A DNA stretch of 64,000 nt from Actinobacteria bacterium UBA6100 (GTDB lineage Bacteria > Actinomycetota > Coriobacteriia > Anaerosomatales > Anaerosomataceae), in assembly GCA_002423585.1 (NCBI GenBank), contig DIWS01000004.1, positions 124,001-188,000 of the forward strand. Direction: 5' to 3'. The position numbers and the translations under genes were made by a program. Of the stretch, positions 17,850 to 26,309 are shown piece by piece (positions within the stretch are counted from its first letter, which is position 1; every line of letters starts with the position of its first letter). The notes beneath the pieces are model-generated. The model had not been told where the DNA came from, searched no databases, and saw only the letters and a list, made by a program, of their open reading frames with translations.

Positions 17850-17894
17850 CCCCATATCTAGGATTGCCGAAAGCCTAGCACACAAGATATGGGG
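17850..17894 (-). promoter_or_regulatory. NrdR box and inverted repeat upstream of nrdR
   Basis: Read on the minus strand, 17894-17880 is CCCCATATCTTGTGT, which matches actinobacterial NrdR boxes (…ATCTTGTGT). A perfect 10-bp inverted repeat CCCCATATCT/AGATATGGGG (17850-17859 / 17885-17894) surrounds the likely promoter. NrdR usually binds two boxes; here the second is only a half-site. Confidence 0.55.
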
Positions 17895-17958
17895 CGACAA
17901 CAGGGCGTATGCATAGACTGCACGTGCGAACGAGGAGTGAGCGCGTAGAGGCCTGCAG

Positions 17959-18342
17959 TTACCGCTGGGCCACGGCGAGCGCCGGCTCGGAGCCGGGCAC
18001 TCGCAGTACCTGACCTGCGTGAATGGTGTAGTCGTCGAGGCCGTTCTCAGCCCGGATCAGCTCAAGCGTCTCGAGCGTTGATCGTCCGTTGACGGGGTGA
18101 GCCTCCGCGATACCCCACAAAGTGGCGCTCTCACCTACCGCCACCGCGCTCCACGTCGCCGGCATGGGGGCTGCGGGCTCGTGCGCGAGCGCTGCGAGCG
18201 AGACGAGCAGTGCGGCTGCCAGAAGAGCAGACAGGGCGAAGCGTTCGACCGTGCGGCTCAGTTGACGGGCTGCGGGCTGCCGTGATGCGTTTCCGCGCCG
18301 TGACAGGGTCCGGGCCGGTGAAAGAGTTGCTGCGTACTGCAT
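17959..18342 (-). CDS. LysM membrane protein, probable SOS cell-division inhibitor (YneA/DivS type)
   Basis: 127 aa from the ATG at 18342 (GGAGGACT upstream). A basic N-terminus, one membrane helix (FALSALLAAALLVSLAALA, about residues 37-55), then an extracytoplasmic LysM domain (TLWGIAEAHPVNGRS...IHAGQVLRVP). It is divergent from lexA. Bacillus YneA is a short TM-LysM protein next to lexA that halts division during DNA damage; same size, topology, domain and location. Its predicted promoter (TTGCAT-N17-TAGAGT) has a LexA box filling the spacer, so it should be SOS-induced. Confidence 0.8.
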   Translation of the reverse strand: MQYAATLSPARTLSRRGNASRQPAARQLSRTVERFALSALLAAALLVSLAALAHEPAAPMPATWSAVAVGESATLWGIAEAHPVNGRSTLETLELIRAENGLDDYTIHAGQVLRVPGSEPALAVAQR

Positions 18343-18409
18343 CAGTCCTCCATTCGTGCGGTTTGCATGCACACCCTACCCGCCCGGTCTGACATCGCTT
18401 CGTCCGAAA

Positions 18410-18423
18410 CGAACATACGTTCG
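18410..18423. promoter_or_regulatory. LexA box 1
   Basis: CGAACATACGTTCG is a perfect CGAAC-N4-GTTCG operator. It lies just downstream of the predicted start point of the minus-strand LysM gene, where a bound repressor would block clearance. Confidence 0.9.
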
Positions 18424-18429
18424 AGTCAC

Positions 18430-18458
18430 ACTCTACCGAACACGTGTTCGATATGCAA
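18430..18458 (-). promoter_or_regulatory. Predicted promoter of the LysM gene with LexA box 2 in the spacer
   Basis: Minus strand -35 TTGCAT (18458-18453), exactly 17 nt, -10 TAGAGT (18435-18430). The spacer contains the perfect LexA box CGAACACGTGTTCG at 18437-18450. The recA promoter in this window has the same arrangement. Confidence 0.75.
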
Positions 18459-18468
18459 GCAGTGAGTA

Positions 18469-18508
18469 CGAACATGTGTTTGCATGCACTATGCTCCTGG
18501 CGTACACT
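18469..18508 (+). promoter_or_regulatory. Predicted lexA promoter with LexA box 3 over the -35
   Basis: Plus strand -35 TTGCAT (18480-18485), 17-nt spacer, -10 TACACT (18503-18508). LexA box CGAACATGTGTTTG (18469-18482), one base off the palindrome, overlaps the -35, giving autorepression. An 11-bp direct repeat GTTTGCATGCA occurs at 18361-18371 and 18478-18488. Confidence 0.8.
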
Positions 18509-18541
18509 GTCGCCGAAGGGTTTCCTATCCAGGGGGTCTCC

Positions 18542-19174
18542 ATGGCATACAAGCGTGAGCTCACCTCACGGCAGCGCGAGATCCTCGACTACATACGCGC
18601 GGAGATCCACAGGAAGGGCTTTCCGCCCTCCGTCCGGGAGATCGGCGAGGCGGTCGGCCTGTCGTCTTCCTCCACCGTGCATTCGCATCTCGCCGCACTT
18701 GAAGCCAAAGGTCTTCTACGTCGCGATCCGTCCAAGCCTCGCGCGCTCGAGGTGCTCGACTACCGTGATACCGAACGCGCCATCGACTACGAGCGTGTCC
18801 AGGCGGTCCCGCTGGTCGGCCAGGTGGCGGCTGGCGCGCCCATACTCGCCGCCGAGAACATCGAGTCCACCCTCCCCCTCCCGGCTTCGTTCGCGGGTGA
18901 GGACACCTTCATCCTGCGGGTGAAGGGTGAGAGCATGATCGAAGCCGGCATCCTCGACGGCGACTACGTCGTGGTGCGCCAGCAGCAGACCGCGAGCAAC
19001 GGAGAGATCGTGGTGGCCATGCTCAACGAAGAGGCCACCGTGAAGCGGTTCTTCCGGGATGGCGAGCGCGTCCGTCTGCAGCCGGAGAACCGCACGATGG
19101 AGCCCATCTACGCCGACGGACACGTCGACTTCGCAATCCTCGGCAAGGTCGTCGCGCTGTTCCGCCGGGTGTAG
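18542..19174 (+). CDS. lexA: LexA repressor, SOS regulator
   Basis: 210 aa from ATG 18542. N-terminal winged helix (LTSRQREILDYIR; SVREIGEAVGLSSSSTVHSHL), the Ala-Gly self-cleavage bond in VAAGAP, the catalytic Ser in KGESM and the catalytic Lys in ATVKRF. RecA filaments trigger self-cleavage after DNA damage. Three LexA boxes lie between it and the divergent LysM gene, and another is at recA. Confidence 0.97.
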   Translation: MAYKRELTSRQREILDYIRAEIHRKGFPPSVREIGEAVGLSSSSTVHSHLAALEAKGLLRRDPSKPRALEVLDYRDTERAIDYERVQAVPLVGQVAAGAPILAAENIESTLPLPASFAGEDTFILRVKGESMIEAGILDGDYVVVRQQQTASNGEIVVAMLNEEATVKRFFRDGERVRLQPENRTMEPIYADGHVDFAILGKVVALFRRV

Positions 19175-19177
19175 CTC

Positions 19178-20467
19178 CTAGCGGTCGACGAGGAAGTCGC
19201 CGAAGCGGCCTGCGACCTCGGGCGGCGACACGAGGGTGATCAGCGTCCCCTCCGCCGTGTGCTCCTCGGACAGCACGTGCGCGCTGTCGTGTGCCAGCCT
19301 GACCATCTCTCCGCGTTCGTAAGGTATCAGCACCGTGATCGCGGTGCCGCTCTGCGCGGCGATCAGGGCGATGCGCTCGAGCAGCGCATCAAGTCCCCTC
19401 GGGGCTCCCGCCGAGATGGCCACCGCACCGGGCAGTTCGGCCAGACGCTCCGTCTCGTGCTTCGGCAGGAGATCGGTCTTGTTGTATGCGATGAGCTGCG
19501 GCTTGCCCGAGGTGCCGAGTTCCTGGAGGACCTCGTTCACGGCGGCGATCTGCGCGCCGGCGTTCGGGTGGGAGGAGTCGACCACGTGGAGGAGCAGGTC
19601 GGCCTCTCGCACCTCATCGAGCGTCGACTTGAAGGCCTCCACCAGCCCGTGCGGGAGTTTGTTGATGAAGCCGACGGTATCGGTGAGGGTCGCGTCGCGG
19701 CCGTCCGGTAGGCTGAGGCGCCGGGTGGTGGCATCCAGAGTAGCGAAGAGCTGGTCCTGTACGAGCACGCCCGCATCGGTGAGCGCATTGAGGAGCGTGG
19801 ACTTCCCCGCGTTGGTGTAGCCCACGAGCGCGATGCGGAAGACGCCCGAACGCGCACGGGATGCACGCTGTGTCTCGCGTGACCGCGCGACCTGCTTGAG
19901 CTCGCGCTTGAGCTCCGAGATGCGCCTGCGGGTCAGGCGTCGGTCGCTCTCCAGCTGAGACTCGCCTGCGCCGAAGCGCGCTCCCCTGCCACCACCGAGC
20001 CGCTCGGCCTCGAGGTGGCCCCACATGCCCCGCAGCCGGGGCAGCAGGTACTCCAGGCGCGCCAGCTCAACCTGAAGCTTGCCCTCGTGGCTCACCGCGT
20101 GCAGGGCGAAGATGTCGAGGATGAGCTGCGTGCGGTCGATGACCCGCACCTGTGGCAGGAGGCCCTCGAGGTTTGCCTGCTGGCTCGGCGTGAGGTCGTC
20201 GTCGAAGACCACGAGCGTAGCGGCCTGCTCGCGGGCGAGCACTTCGATCTCGGCGGCCTTGCCTGCCCCGATGAAGGTGCGCGGGTTGGGCCGCTCGAGA
20301 CGCTGGGTCACGGTGCCCACGACCTTCGCTCCGGCGGTGTCGACGAGGCGGGTGAGCTCGGCCAGGTCGTCTTCGAGCGTCCAGCCATCGGAACGTGCGC
20401 GGTCGATGCCAACGAGCAGTGCCCGGTCCCCGGCATCCTGTGTGACTTCGAAGGCTTCGCGAGCCAT
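19178..20467 (-). CDS. hflX: GTPase HflX
   Basis: 429 aa. N-terminal HflX domain (GGRGARFGAGESQLESDRR linker block) followed by an Obg-HflX G domain: G1 GYTNAGKST, G3 DTVGF, G4 NKTD. HflX splits stalled or stress-inactivated ribosomes. The gene ends 4 nt from the convergent lexA stop and is the last gene of the dapL-containing block, 17 nt after dapL. Confidence 0.95.
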   Translation of the reverse strand: MAREAFEVTQDAGDRALLVGIDRARSDGWTLEDDLAELTRLVDTAGAKVVGTVTQRLERPNPRTFIGAGKAAEIEVLAREQAATLVVFDDDLTPSQQANLEGLLPQVRVIDRTQLILDIFALHAVSHEGKLQVELARLEYLLPRLRGMWGHLEAERLGGGRGARFGAGESQLESDRRLTRRRISELKRELKQVARSRETQRASRARSGVFRIALVGYTNAGKSTLLNALTDAGVLVQDQLFATLDATTRRLSLPDGRDATLTDTVGFINKLPHGLVEAFKSTLDEVREADLLLHVVDSSHPNAGAQIAAVNEVLQELGTSGKPQLIAYNKTDLLPKHETERLAELPGAVAISAGAPRGLDALLERIALIAAQSGTAITVLIPYERGEMVRLAHDSAHVLSEEHTAEGTLITLVSPPEVAGRFGDFLVDR

Positions 20468-20484
20468 ATGTGAGGGAGTGCTCC

Positions 20485-21642
20485 TTAGAGGGATTCGGCC
20501 ATACGTTCGAGCGCCTCGGCGAGACGGTCGTCGGGTGTGGCGAGGGAGATGCGGATGTAGCCTTCGCCGTCGGGGCCGTACGCGCTGCCCGCGGGGACGA
20601 TGACGCCGGCCTTGTCGAGCACGGCCGTGGCGTACTCGACCGACGTGTAGCCCTCAGGGATCCGCGCCCACACGTAGATGGTGCCGGCCGAAGGCCGCGC
20701 CGTGAGACCGATCCTGTCGAGCGCCGCCAGAACCGTGTCGCGCCGGCGCTGGTAGATCGTCCGCATCTCGGCGACGTCTTCCTGGGGGCCGAGCATGGCC
20801 TCCATCGCCGCTTCCTGGATCGCGGTGAATGCTCCGGAGTCCACGTTGTTCTTCACCGTGCCGAGGGCGTTGATGGCCTCGGCGTTCCCGCATGCGAACG
20901 CGATACGCCAGCCGGTCATGTTGTACGCCTTCGAGCAGCTGAAGAGCTCGATGGCCACGTCACGCGCGCCGGGGCGCTCCATGATGCTTGGGGGCAGGTA
21001 GCCGTCGAAGCCGATCTCCGAGTAGGCGTTGTCATGAACGAGCAGCAGGTCGTGCTCCCTGGCGAAGGCGATCGCACGGTCGAAGTACTCGGCGGGAGCG
21101 GACACCGCCGCAGGGTTGTTGGGGTAGCTGATGAACATCATCTTCGCGCGTGCGAGGACGTCTGCCGGGGTGGACTCGAAGTCGGCGAGCCAGTCGTTCC
21201 CCTCGTTCATCGGCATGTAGTGTGTCTTGCCGCCCACGAGCACGCCGCCCGTGGTGTAGACGGGGTAGCCCACGCCCGGAACGAGCGTGTAGTCGCCCTC
21301 GTCGACGAATGCCGGGAACAGGTGGGCGATGCCCTCCTTGGAGCCGATGAGCGCGAGCACCTCGGTGGCCGGGTCGAGATCCACGCCGAAGCGGCGCCGC
21401 ATCCACTCGGCACACGCGGCGCGGTACGGGCCTGAACCCGCGTAGGCCGGGTACTGGTGGTTCTTGGGCAGCGTGATGGCATGCGCCATCGCATCGATGA
21501 TCCGCTGCGGGGTCGGAAGATCAGGGTCACCGATGCCGAGCGAGATGACGTCGACGCCCTCGGCCTCCTTCAGTGCCCGCTTGCGGTCGATCTCCGCGAA
21601 CAGGTACGGCGGCAGGTTGGCCATGCGGCTGGCGGTCCTCAC
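20485..21642 (-). CDS. dapL: LL-diaminopimelate aminotransferase
   Basis: 385 aa from GTG. Class I/II PLP aminotransferase: GIGDPDLPTP at the N-terminus, SYPNNPAA, and the PLP Lys in SCSKAYNMTGWR. The N-terminal LPPYLFAEIDRK segment is diagnostic of DapL-type enzymes. It makes LL-DAP from tetrahydrodipicolinate in one step, bypassing succinylated intermediates. dapF, which epimerises the product, is 88 nt upstream, and dapA, dapB and lysC are elsewhere in the window. Confidence 0.92.
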   Translation of the reverse strand: MRTASRMANLPPYLFAEIDRKRALKEAEGVDVISLGIGDPDLPTPQRIIDAMAHAITLPKNHQYPAYAGSGPYRAACAEWMRRRFGVDLDPATEVLALIGSKEGIAHLFPAFVDEGDYTLVPGVGYPVYTTGGVLVGGKTHYMPMNEGNDWLADFESTPADVLARAKMMFISYPNNPAAVSAPAEYFDRAIAFAREHDLLLVHDNAYSEIGFDGYLPPSIMERPGARDVAIELFSCSKAYNMTGWRIAFACGNAEAINALGTVKNNVDSGAFTAIQEAAMEAMLGPQEDVAEMRTIYQRRRDTVLAALDRIGLTARPSAGTIYVWARIPEGYTSVEYATAVLDKAGVIVPAGSAYGPDGEGYIRISLATPDDRLAEALERMAESL

Positions 21643-21676
21643 GGTGGTGTCCCCTTCTCTACAAGGCGATACGGCG

Positions 21677-21713
21677 TCCGGGACATGGTAGCAAACGGCG
21701 GAGCGGTCCCGGA
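21677..21713 (-). terminator. Inverted repeat after dapF
   Basis: TCCGGGAC (21677-21684) and GTCCCGGA (21706-21713) form an 8-bp stem with a 21-nt loop in the 88-nt dapF-dapL gap. It could be an attenuator or weak terminator; there is no T-run. Confidence 0.35.
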
Positions 21714-21730
21714 GTGGTCGCGGTGCGGCG

Positions 21731-22597
21731 CTATGCGTCTTCGTCGCCGAGATCGATCGTACCGGTGAAGGCGACCGCCGCGGAACCGGTCATGTACACG
21801 TGGTCATCCTCGTGCCAGCGGATCTCGAGGTTCCCGCCCGGAAGCTCGACCGTCGCGTCACGGCCGACCCGGCATGAGAGCGTCCCTGCCACGAGCACCG
21901 CGCAGGCGCCGGTTCCGCACGCGAGGGTCTCCCCCACGCCACGTTCCCAGACCCGCATCTTGATCGTGGTGTTGTCGACGAGCTGTGCGAGCTCGACGTT
22001 CGTGCCCTGCGGGAAGCGCTCGTGCTTCTCTATGAACGGGCCGACGGTCTCGACCGGTGCCTCGTCCACGTCGTCGACCCAGATGACCACGTGCGGATTG
22101 CCCATGTTCACTGCGGTGATACCGACCGTGCCGACAGGTGTATCCAGCGGGCAGTCGTAGACCTGCGTCCCCTCGAAGTCCGCGGGGATCTCCTCCGGCG
22201 CGAACTTCGGGATGCCCATGTCCACCGTGGCGGTGGCGAGCAGACCGTTCTCGTCGCGAAGGAACGTGACGGGCCTGAGGCCGCCGAGGGTCTCGATCAC
22301 GAGCGAGGTGGCGTCTGCGGGCACCAGTCCGTGGTCGACCACGTACTTGGCGAAGCAGCGGGCCCCGTTCCCACACATCTCCGCAAGAGAGCCGTCGGCG
22401 TTGAGGTAGTGCATGTAGAAGTCCGCCTCGGATGTGGTGGCAGGACGCACGAGTATCACGCCGTCAGCCCCGACGCCGAAGTGGCGGTCGCACAACCACT
22501 GCGCGGCCTCCGGCGACAACTCAAGAGCCTCGCCGAGGTCCTCGATCATCACGAAGTCGTTTCCGAGGCCATTCATCTTAGAGAACGAAAGCTGCAC
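21731..22597 (-). CDS. dapF: Diaminopimelate epimerase
   Basis: 288 aa from a GTG with GGGAGGAGC upstream. KMNGLGNDFVMIED at the N-terminus, first catalytic Cys in MCGNGARCFA and second in ETLACGTGACA. It converts LL-DAP to meso-DAP for peptidoglycan and lysine. It is 18 nt downstream of miaA in a compact minus-strand block. Confidence 0.96.
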   Translation of the reverse strand: MQLSFSKMNGLGNDFVMIEDLGEALELSPEAAQWLCDRHFGVGADGVILVRPATTSEADFYMHYLNADGSLAEMCGNGARCFAKYVVDHGLVPADATSLVIETLGGLRPVTFLRDENGLLATATVDMGIPKFAPEEIPADFEGTQVYDCPLDTPVGTVGITAVNMGNPHVVIWVDDVDEAPVETVGPFIEKHERFPQGTNVELAQLVDNTTIKMRVWERGVGETLACGTGACAVLVAGTLSCRVGRDATVELPGGNLEIRWHEDDHVYMTGSAAVAFTGTIDLGDEDA

Positions 22598-22615
22598 GTT
22601 GCTCCTCCCACGCTG

Positions 22616-23548
22616 CTATTCGGCCGATTCTACCAGGTCGAGCACCGCACGGGTCGCGCCTTCGGCTGACATCTCGGTGACATCCACCCAGATGACGCGC
22701 GGATCCGCGCGGAACCAGGTGAGCTGGCGTTTCGCATAGCGCCGCGAGGCCCGCTTGATCTCATCGGCCGCGGCCTCGAGCGTCGACCGTCGTTCGAGCA
22801 CCGGGACGAGTTCCTTGTAGCCGATGGCCTGGGTGGCCGTGAGGGCGTGCCGGTATCCCGCCTCGAGCAGTCGTGCCACCTCACCGAGCAGGCCTTCGGC
22901 GAGCATCGCGTCGACCCTCGCATCGATGCGCGCGTACAGCCGGGACCGCTCCATCGTGAGTCCGATGAGACGCGCTCCCGGGTAGTGCGCCTCCCTGCGC
23001 GTGAAGCCGGAGGCCTGCTGCGCGTACGAAGTGCCAGACGACCGCATCTCCAGCGCGCGGATGGTCCTGCGGACGTTGTTCGGGTGGACAAGCGCGGCCG
23101 AGGCGGGATCCAGCGCCGCGAGCTCCGCGTGGAGCGCCTGCGAGCCGATACGCTCTGCGCGTTCCTCGAGGAGGCGGCGCGTCTCGTTCGTGCGCTCCCC
23201 TTCCGGAAACGAGAACTCGTCCAGGGCGGCCCGCACGTAGAGGCCGGTGCCGCCGACGATCACCGGGATGTGACCTCGTGCCGCAACTGAGTCGATGGCG
23301 GCTCGGGCATCGCGCTGGAACAGCGCCGCCGAGTACGGAGTCCCGGGCTCGGTCAGATCCAGGCAATGGTGGGGCACGAGGCGGTCGGCCGGCGCGGTCT
23401 TGGCCGTGCCGATATCCATGCCGCGGTAGACCTGCATGGAGTCCGCGTCAATGATCTCGCCGTCGATGCGGTAGGCCACCTGCTCGGCAACGGCACTCTT
23501 GCCGACCGCGGTTGGCCCGACGATCGCGATGGGGTGTGGTGTGGTCAC
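22616..23548 (-). CDS. miaA: tRNA dimethylallyltransferase
   Basis: 310 aa from GTG. P-loop GPTAVGKSAVAE, DADSMQVYRGMDIGTAK and GGTGLYVRA are canonical MiaA motifs; the C-terminal QLTWFRAD segment is conserved. It prenylates A37 of tRNAs reading UNN codons. MiaB, which adds the methylthio group to the same base, is encoded two genes upstream, so the modification pathway is clustered. Confidence 0.96.
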   Translation of the reverse strand: MTTPHPIAIVGPTAVGKSAVAEQVAYRIDGEIIDADSMQVYRGMDIGTAKTAPADRLVPHHCLDLTEPGTPYSAALFQRDARAAIDSVAARGHIPVIVGGTGLYVRAALDEFSFPEGERTNETRRLLEERAERIGSQALHAELAALDPASAALVHPNNVRRTIRALEMRSSGTSYAQQASGFTRREAHYPGARLIGLTMERSRLYARIDARVDAMLAEGLLGEVARLLEAGYRHALTATQAIGYKELVPVLERRSTLEAAADEIKRASRRYAKRQLTWFRADPRVIWVDVTEMSAEGATRAVLDLVESAE

Positions 23549-23551
23549 CGG

Positions 23552-24925
23552 CTAATGGTAGCGGTCCACGCGGAATCGCTCGAGATTCACGTTTTCGCCC
23601 GGCCCGATACCCGCCTTCTGGCGGGCGATGGCGATCTGCTCTTCAGCAGAATCCACTCCCTCGAGGTCGGGCAGGAGCAGCCCTCTGCGCCAGTCGGCCG
23701 ACACGATCACGCCGAACACGCGCGGATCGAGGTCCTCCTGAGTGGCGGGCTCCGGCGGCTGGAGGACATCCACGGAGATCTCGAGGTCGTCCAGCTCGTG
23801 GACGCCCAATGGCGGGAAGCGCGGATCGGCCGTCGCCGCCTGGATGGCGTTGTGGATGATCTCGTCGGCGAGAGTGGGTTGGGTGGGAGCGATGGTGCCG
23901 ATACACCCGCGCAACATGCCGGCGCGATGAAGACTCACGAACGCGCCGTGGCGGGACGCGAGCAGGCCTTCGGACGGCGGTTCGGTGATCACCCTGCGTT
24001 CGCGCACGTACGTCCCGATCGTCCGTCTGGCCAGGTCCACGGGCGCCGATTCTGTTGCGCCGGGCATGCCGCCCTTCACGCCGCGATCGGGCGTGCCGAG
24101 GTGTGCCAGAAGAGCCGGAGACCCCGACAGCGCCGTGAGATATCCGACGCCCCAGGGGCCCTCGTACGAGAGCACGCGTGTGTGGACGTCGCTCTCACCC
24201 AGGAAACCGCCGAGGGTGATGAACGAGCGCAGCCCGCACTCGCCCGCGGCTTCGATGAGCGACGGCTCGATATGCTCGAGCTCGTCGAATGCACCGGTGC
24301 CCAGGACCCTCAGCAACTCGGCATCGAACTCCGCTCCGTGCACGGAGAAACCGGCCGGTGCGTCGCGGGTGAGCCGGTGGCTGCAGTCACCGCTCGCAAT
24401 GAACACGGTGCGACGCCCGAGTCGCTCGGTGGCCCGGCGGATCGCTGCCCCGAAAGAGCGGTGGGTCGCGAGCGGGAGGAACGCCAGCGACAGTTCCACG
24501 AGCGGATAGCGGGACTCACGATCGAGGAAGCTCAAGGGAACGAGCGCGCCGTGGTCGAGTAGCCCCGGGTCGAGCGCGGGACTCGCCGAGCGCGGGACGA
24601 TGGGGATGCCCGAGGCGGTGGCCTCACTGATGATGGCCTCCGCAAGCGCGGAATCACCACCCGTCGTGATGCGGACATTCCCGGCGCCGAACGCGCCGAG
24701 ATCCCCTGTCAGGACCTCGCTGGTGTCGATGACGAAGGCGTCCCGCACGACAGGGGCGTGCGGAGACATCAATACGATGACATCCGGATCGAATGCTGTG
24801 AGCGCCCGATGGGCGACGTCCATGGCCTCCGTCGAGTCGGCGGTGACCCCCGCGCGCACACCCCCGACCTCAAGCACCATGATGGGGGGATGTGGCGCGA
24901 TGATGCCGAGCACGGTCCCGTTCAC
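23552..24925 (-). CDS. Memo-like/AMMECR1 fusion (AmmeMemoRadiSam system B+A)
   Basis: 457 aa from GTG 24925, chosen because GGGAGG lies 8 nt upstream; an open frame continues further 5'. The N-terminal half is a class III extradiol-dioxygenase/Memo-type domain (IIAPHPPIMV, MSPHAPVVRD, ASGDCSHRL), the C-terminal half an AMMECR1 domain (HGAFVSLHRAGMLRGCIGT; DLEISVDVLQPP; GLLLPDLEGVDSAEEQ). The two usually accompany a dedicated radical SAM protein in the AmmeMemoRadiSam system of unknown function. No such partner is adjacent; the neighbouring radical SAM gene is miaB. Located between miaA and miaB. Confidence 0.9.
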   Translation of the reverse strand: MNGTVLGIIAPHPPIMVLEVGGVRAGVTADSTEAMDVAHRALTAFDPDVIVLMSPHAPVVRDAFVIDTSEVLTGDLGAFGAGNVRITTGGDSALAEAIISEATASGIPIVPRSASPALDPGLLDHGALVPLSFLDRESRYPLVELSLAFLPLATHRSFGAAIRRATERLGRRTVFIASGDCSHRLTRDAPAGFSVHGAEFDAELLRVLGTGAFDELEHIEPSLIEAAGECGLRSFITLGGFLGESDVHTRVLSYEGPWGVGYLTALSGSPALLAHLGTPDRGVKGGMPGATESAPVDLARRTIGTYVRERRVITEPPSEGLLASRHGAFVSLHRAGMLRGCIGTIAPTQPTLADEIIHNAIQAATADPRFPPLGVHELDDLEISVDVLQPPEPATQEDLDPRVFGVIVSADWRRGLLLPDLEGVDSAEEQIAIARQKAGIGPGENVNLERFRVDRYH

Positions 24926-24986
24926 GCTGATCACCTCCCGGACCACGGTGAGCATTCCCGCCCCGGCACGGGTGCTAACGCCACGC

Positions 24987-26309
24987 TCAGGCGAACTCCC
25001 CGGTGAGGAACCACGGGTGTGCTGCGGTGATGGCGACGTCCTGAAGCGATCCCGCAACGTCCGCGGCTCGCGTCCCGGCGGCAACGGGGAGGTGCACGAG
25101 CTTGTTGTGCGGCGTGCGAGCGGCCAGCACGGCGGGGTCCCGGCGCGAGGGTCCCTCGATCAGACAGGAGCGTACCGCTCCGACCTCGCGCTCGTTCGAC
25201 GCGTACGCGAGGTCACGCACGAGCACCGCGAGCCGGTCGAAGCGCTCCTGGGCGACGTCACGAGGGACAGTGTCGACCAGAGCAGCAGCGGGCGTGCCCT
25301 CTCGACGCGAATAGATGAACGTGAACGCGTGATCGAACCCCACTCGGCGCACCAGGTCGAGCGTCTCGGCGAAGTCGTCCTCGGTCTCGCCGGGAAAGCC
25401 CACGATGATGTCCGTCGAGAGTGTGATGCCCGGGATCGCGGCGCGGAGCGCCTCGATGCGTGCGAGGTACTGCTCGCGGGTGTACCGCCGGTTCATCGCG
25501 GCCAGGATGCGGTTCGAGCCGTGCTGCACCGGCAGGTGCAGGTACGGCATGATCGACGGGATCTCGGCCATGGCTGCGATCGTGTCGTCGCTCAGGTCTT
25601 TGGGATGACTGGTGGCGAAGCGGATCCGTTCGACCCCCGTGGACGCCACCGCGCGAAGCAACTCAGCGAAGCGTGGTGCGCCGTAGCGGTCCCGTCCAAA
25701 GGAGTTGACGTTCTGTCCGAGCAGGGTGACCTCCACGACACCGTCAGCGACGAGGGATACGACCTCGGCTACCACAACCTCGAGCGAGCGGCTGCGTTCC
25801 GGCCCGCGGACCGTCGGGACGATGCAGTAGGCACAGTGGTTGTCGCAGCCGACGGTGATCGAGACCCACGCGTGCCAGGCGGTGTCGCGTACCGACGGCA
25901 GGTCGCTGGCGAACCGGTCTCCCCCCTCAAGGACGCTGACGGCGGAACGGCCCTGTTCGGCGGCATCGAGCAGCGAGGGCAGCTCGTGGATGTTGTGTGT
26001 CCCGAAGACGACATCGACGTGAGGAACGTGCCTGAGGACCTCGGCACCATCGCGCTGCCCCACGCATCCCCCGACCGCGATGATGACGTCGGGGCGGCCG
26101 CCCGTCTTGAGGGCCTTGAGAGACGAGACCTGACCGTAGAGGCGCTCGTCGGCCGTCTCCCGGACACAGCAGGTGTTGAAGACGATCACATCCGCGCTCT
26201 CCGGCGCGTCGGCTCGCGTGAGGCCTCGCTGCTCGAGCAGCCCGGCGATGCGCTCGGAGTCGTGCTTGTTCATCTGGCAGCCGAAGGTGCGCACGAAGTA
26301 GCTCTTCAT
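24987..26309 (-). CDS. miaB: tRNA-2-methylthio-N6-dimethylallyladenosine synthase
   Basis: 440 aa. N-terminal MTTase domain with three Cys (TFGCQMNKHDSER, FNTCCVRE, VGGCVGQ), radical SAM motif CDNHCAYCIVP, and a C-terminal TRAM domain. YFVRTFGCQMN is characteristic of MiaB rather than RimO. It methylthiolates i6A37 made by MiaA. Its start overlaps the PHP gene stop (ATGA). Confidence 0.95.
   Translation of the reverse strand: MKSYFVRTFGCQMNKHDSERIAGLLEQRGLTRADAPESADVIVFNTCCVRETADERLYGQVSSLKALKTGGRPDVIIAVGGCVGQRDGAEVLRHVPHVDVVFGTHNIHELPSLLDAAEQGRSAVSVLEGGDRFASDLPSVRDTAWHAWVSITVGCDNHCAYCIVPTVRGPERSRSLEVVVAEVVSLVADGVVEVTLLGQNVNSFGRDRYGAPRFAELLRAVASTGVERIRFATSHPKDLSDDTIAAMAEIPSIMPYLHLPVQHGSNRILAAMNRRYTREQYLARIEALRAAIPGITLSTDIIVGFPGETEDDFAETLDLVRRVGFDHAFTFIYSRREGTPAAALVDTVPRDVAQERFDRLAVLVRDLAYASNEREVGAVRSCLIEGPSRRDPAVLAARTPHNKLVHLPVAAGTRAADVAGSLQDVAITAAHPWFLTGEFA

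Noticed and set aside
18361..18488. 11-bp direct repeat GTTTGCATGCA as insertion target-site duplication
   Set aside because: It brackets only LexA boxes and promoters of a divergent pair; the right copy forms part of the lexA -35, so it is more likely regulatory or chance.
24926..25084. Upstream extension of the Memo-AMMECR1 protein
   Set aside because: The frame stays open into the miaB end but lacks conserved residues, and GGGAGG stands 8 nt before the GTG at 24925.
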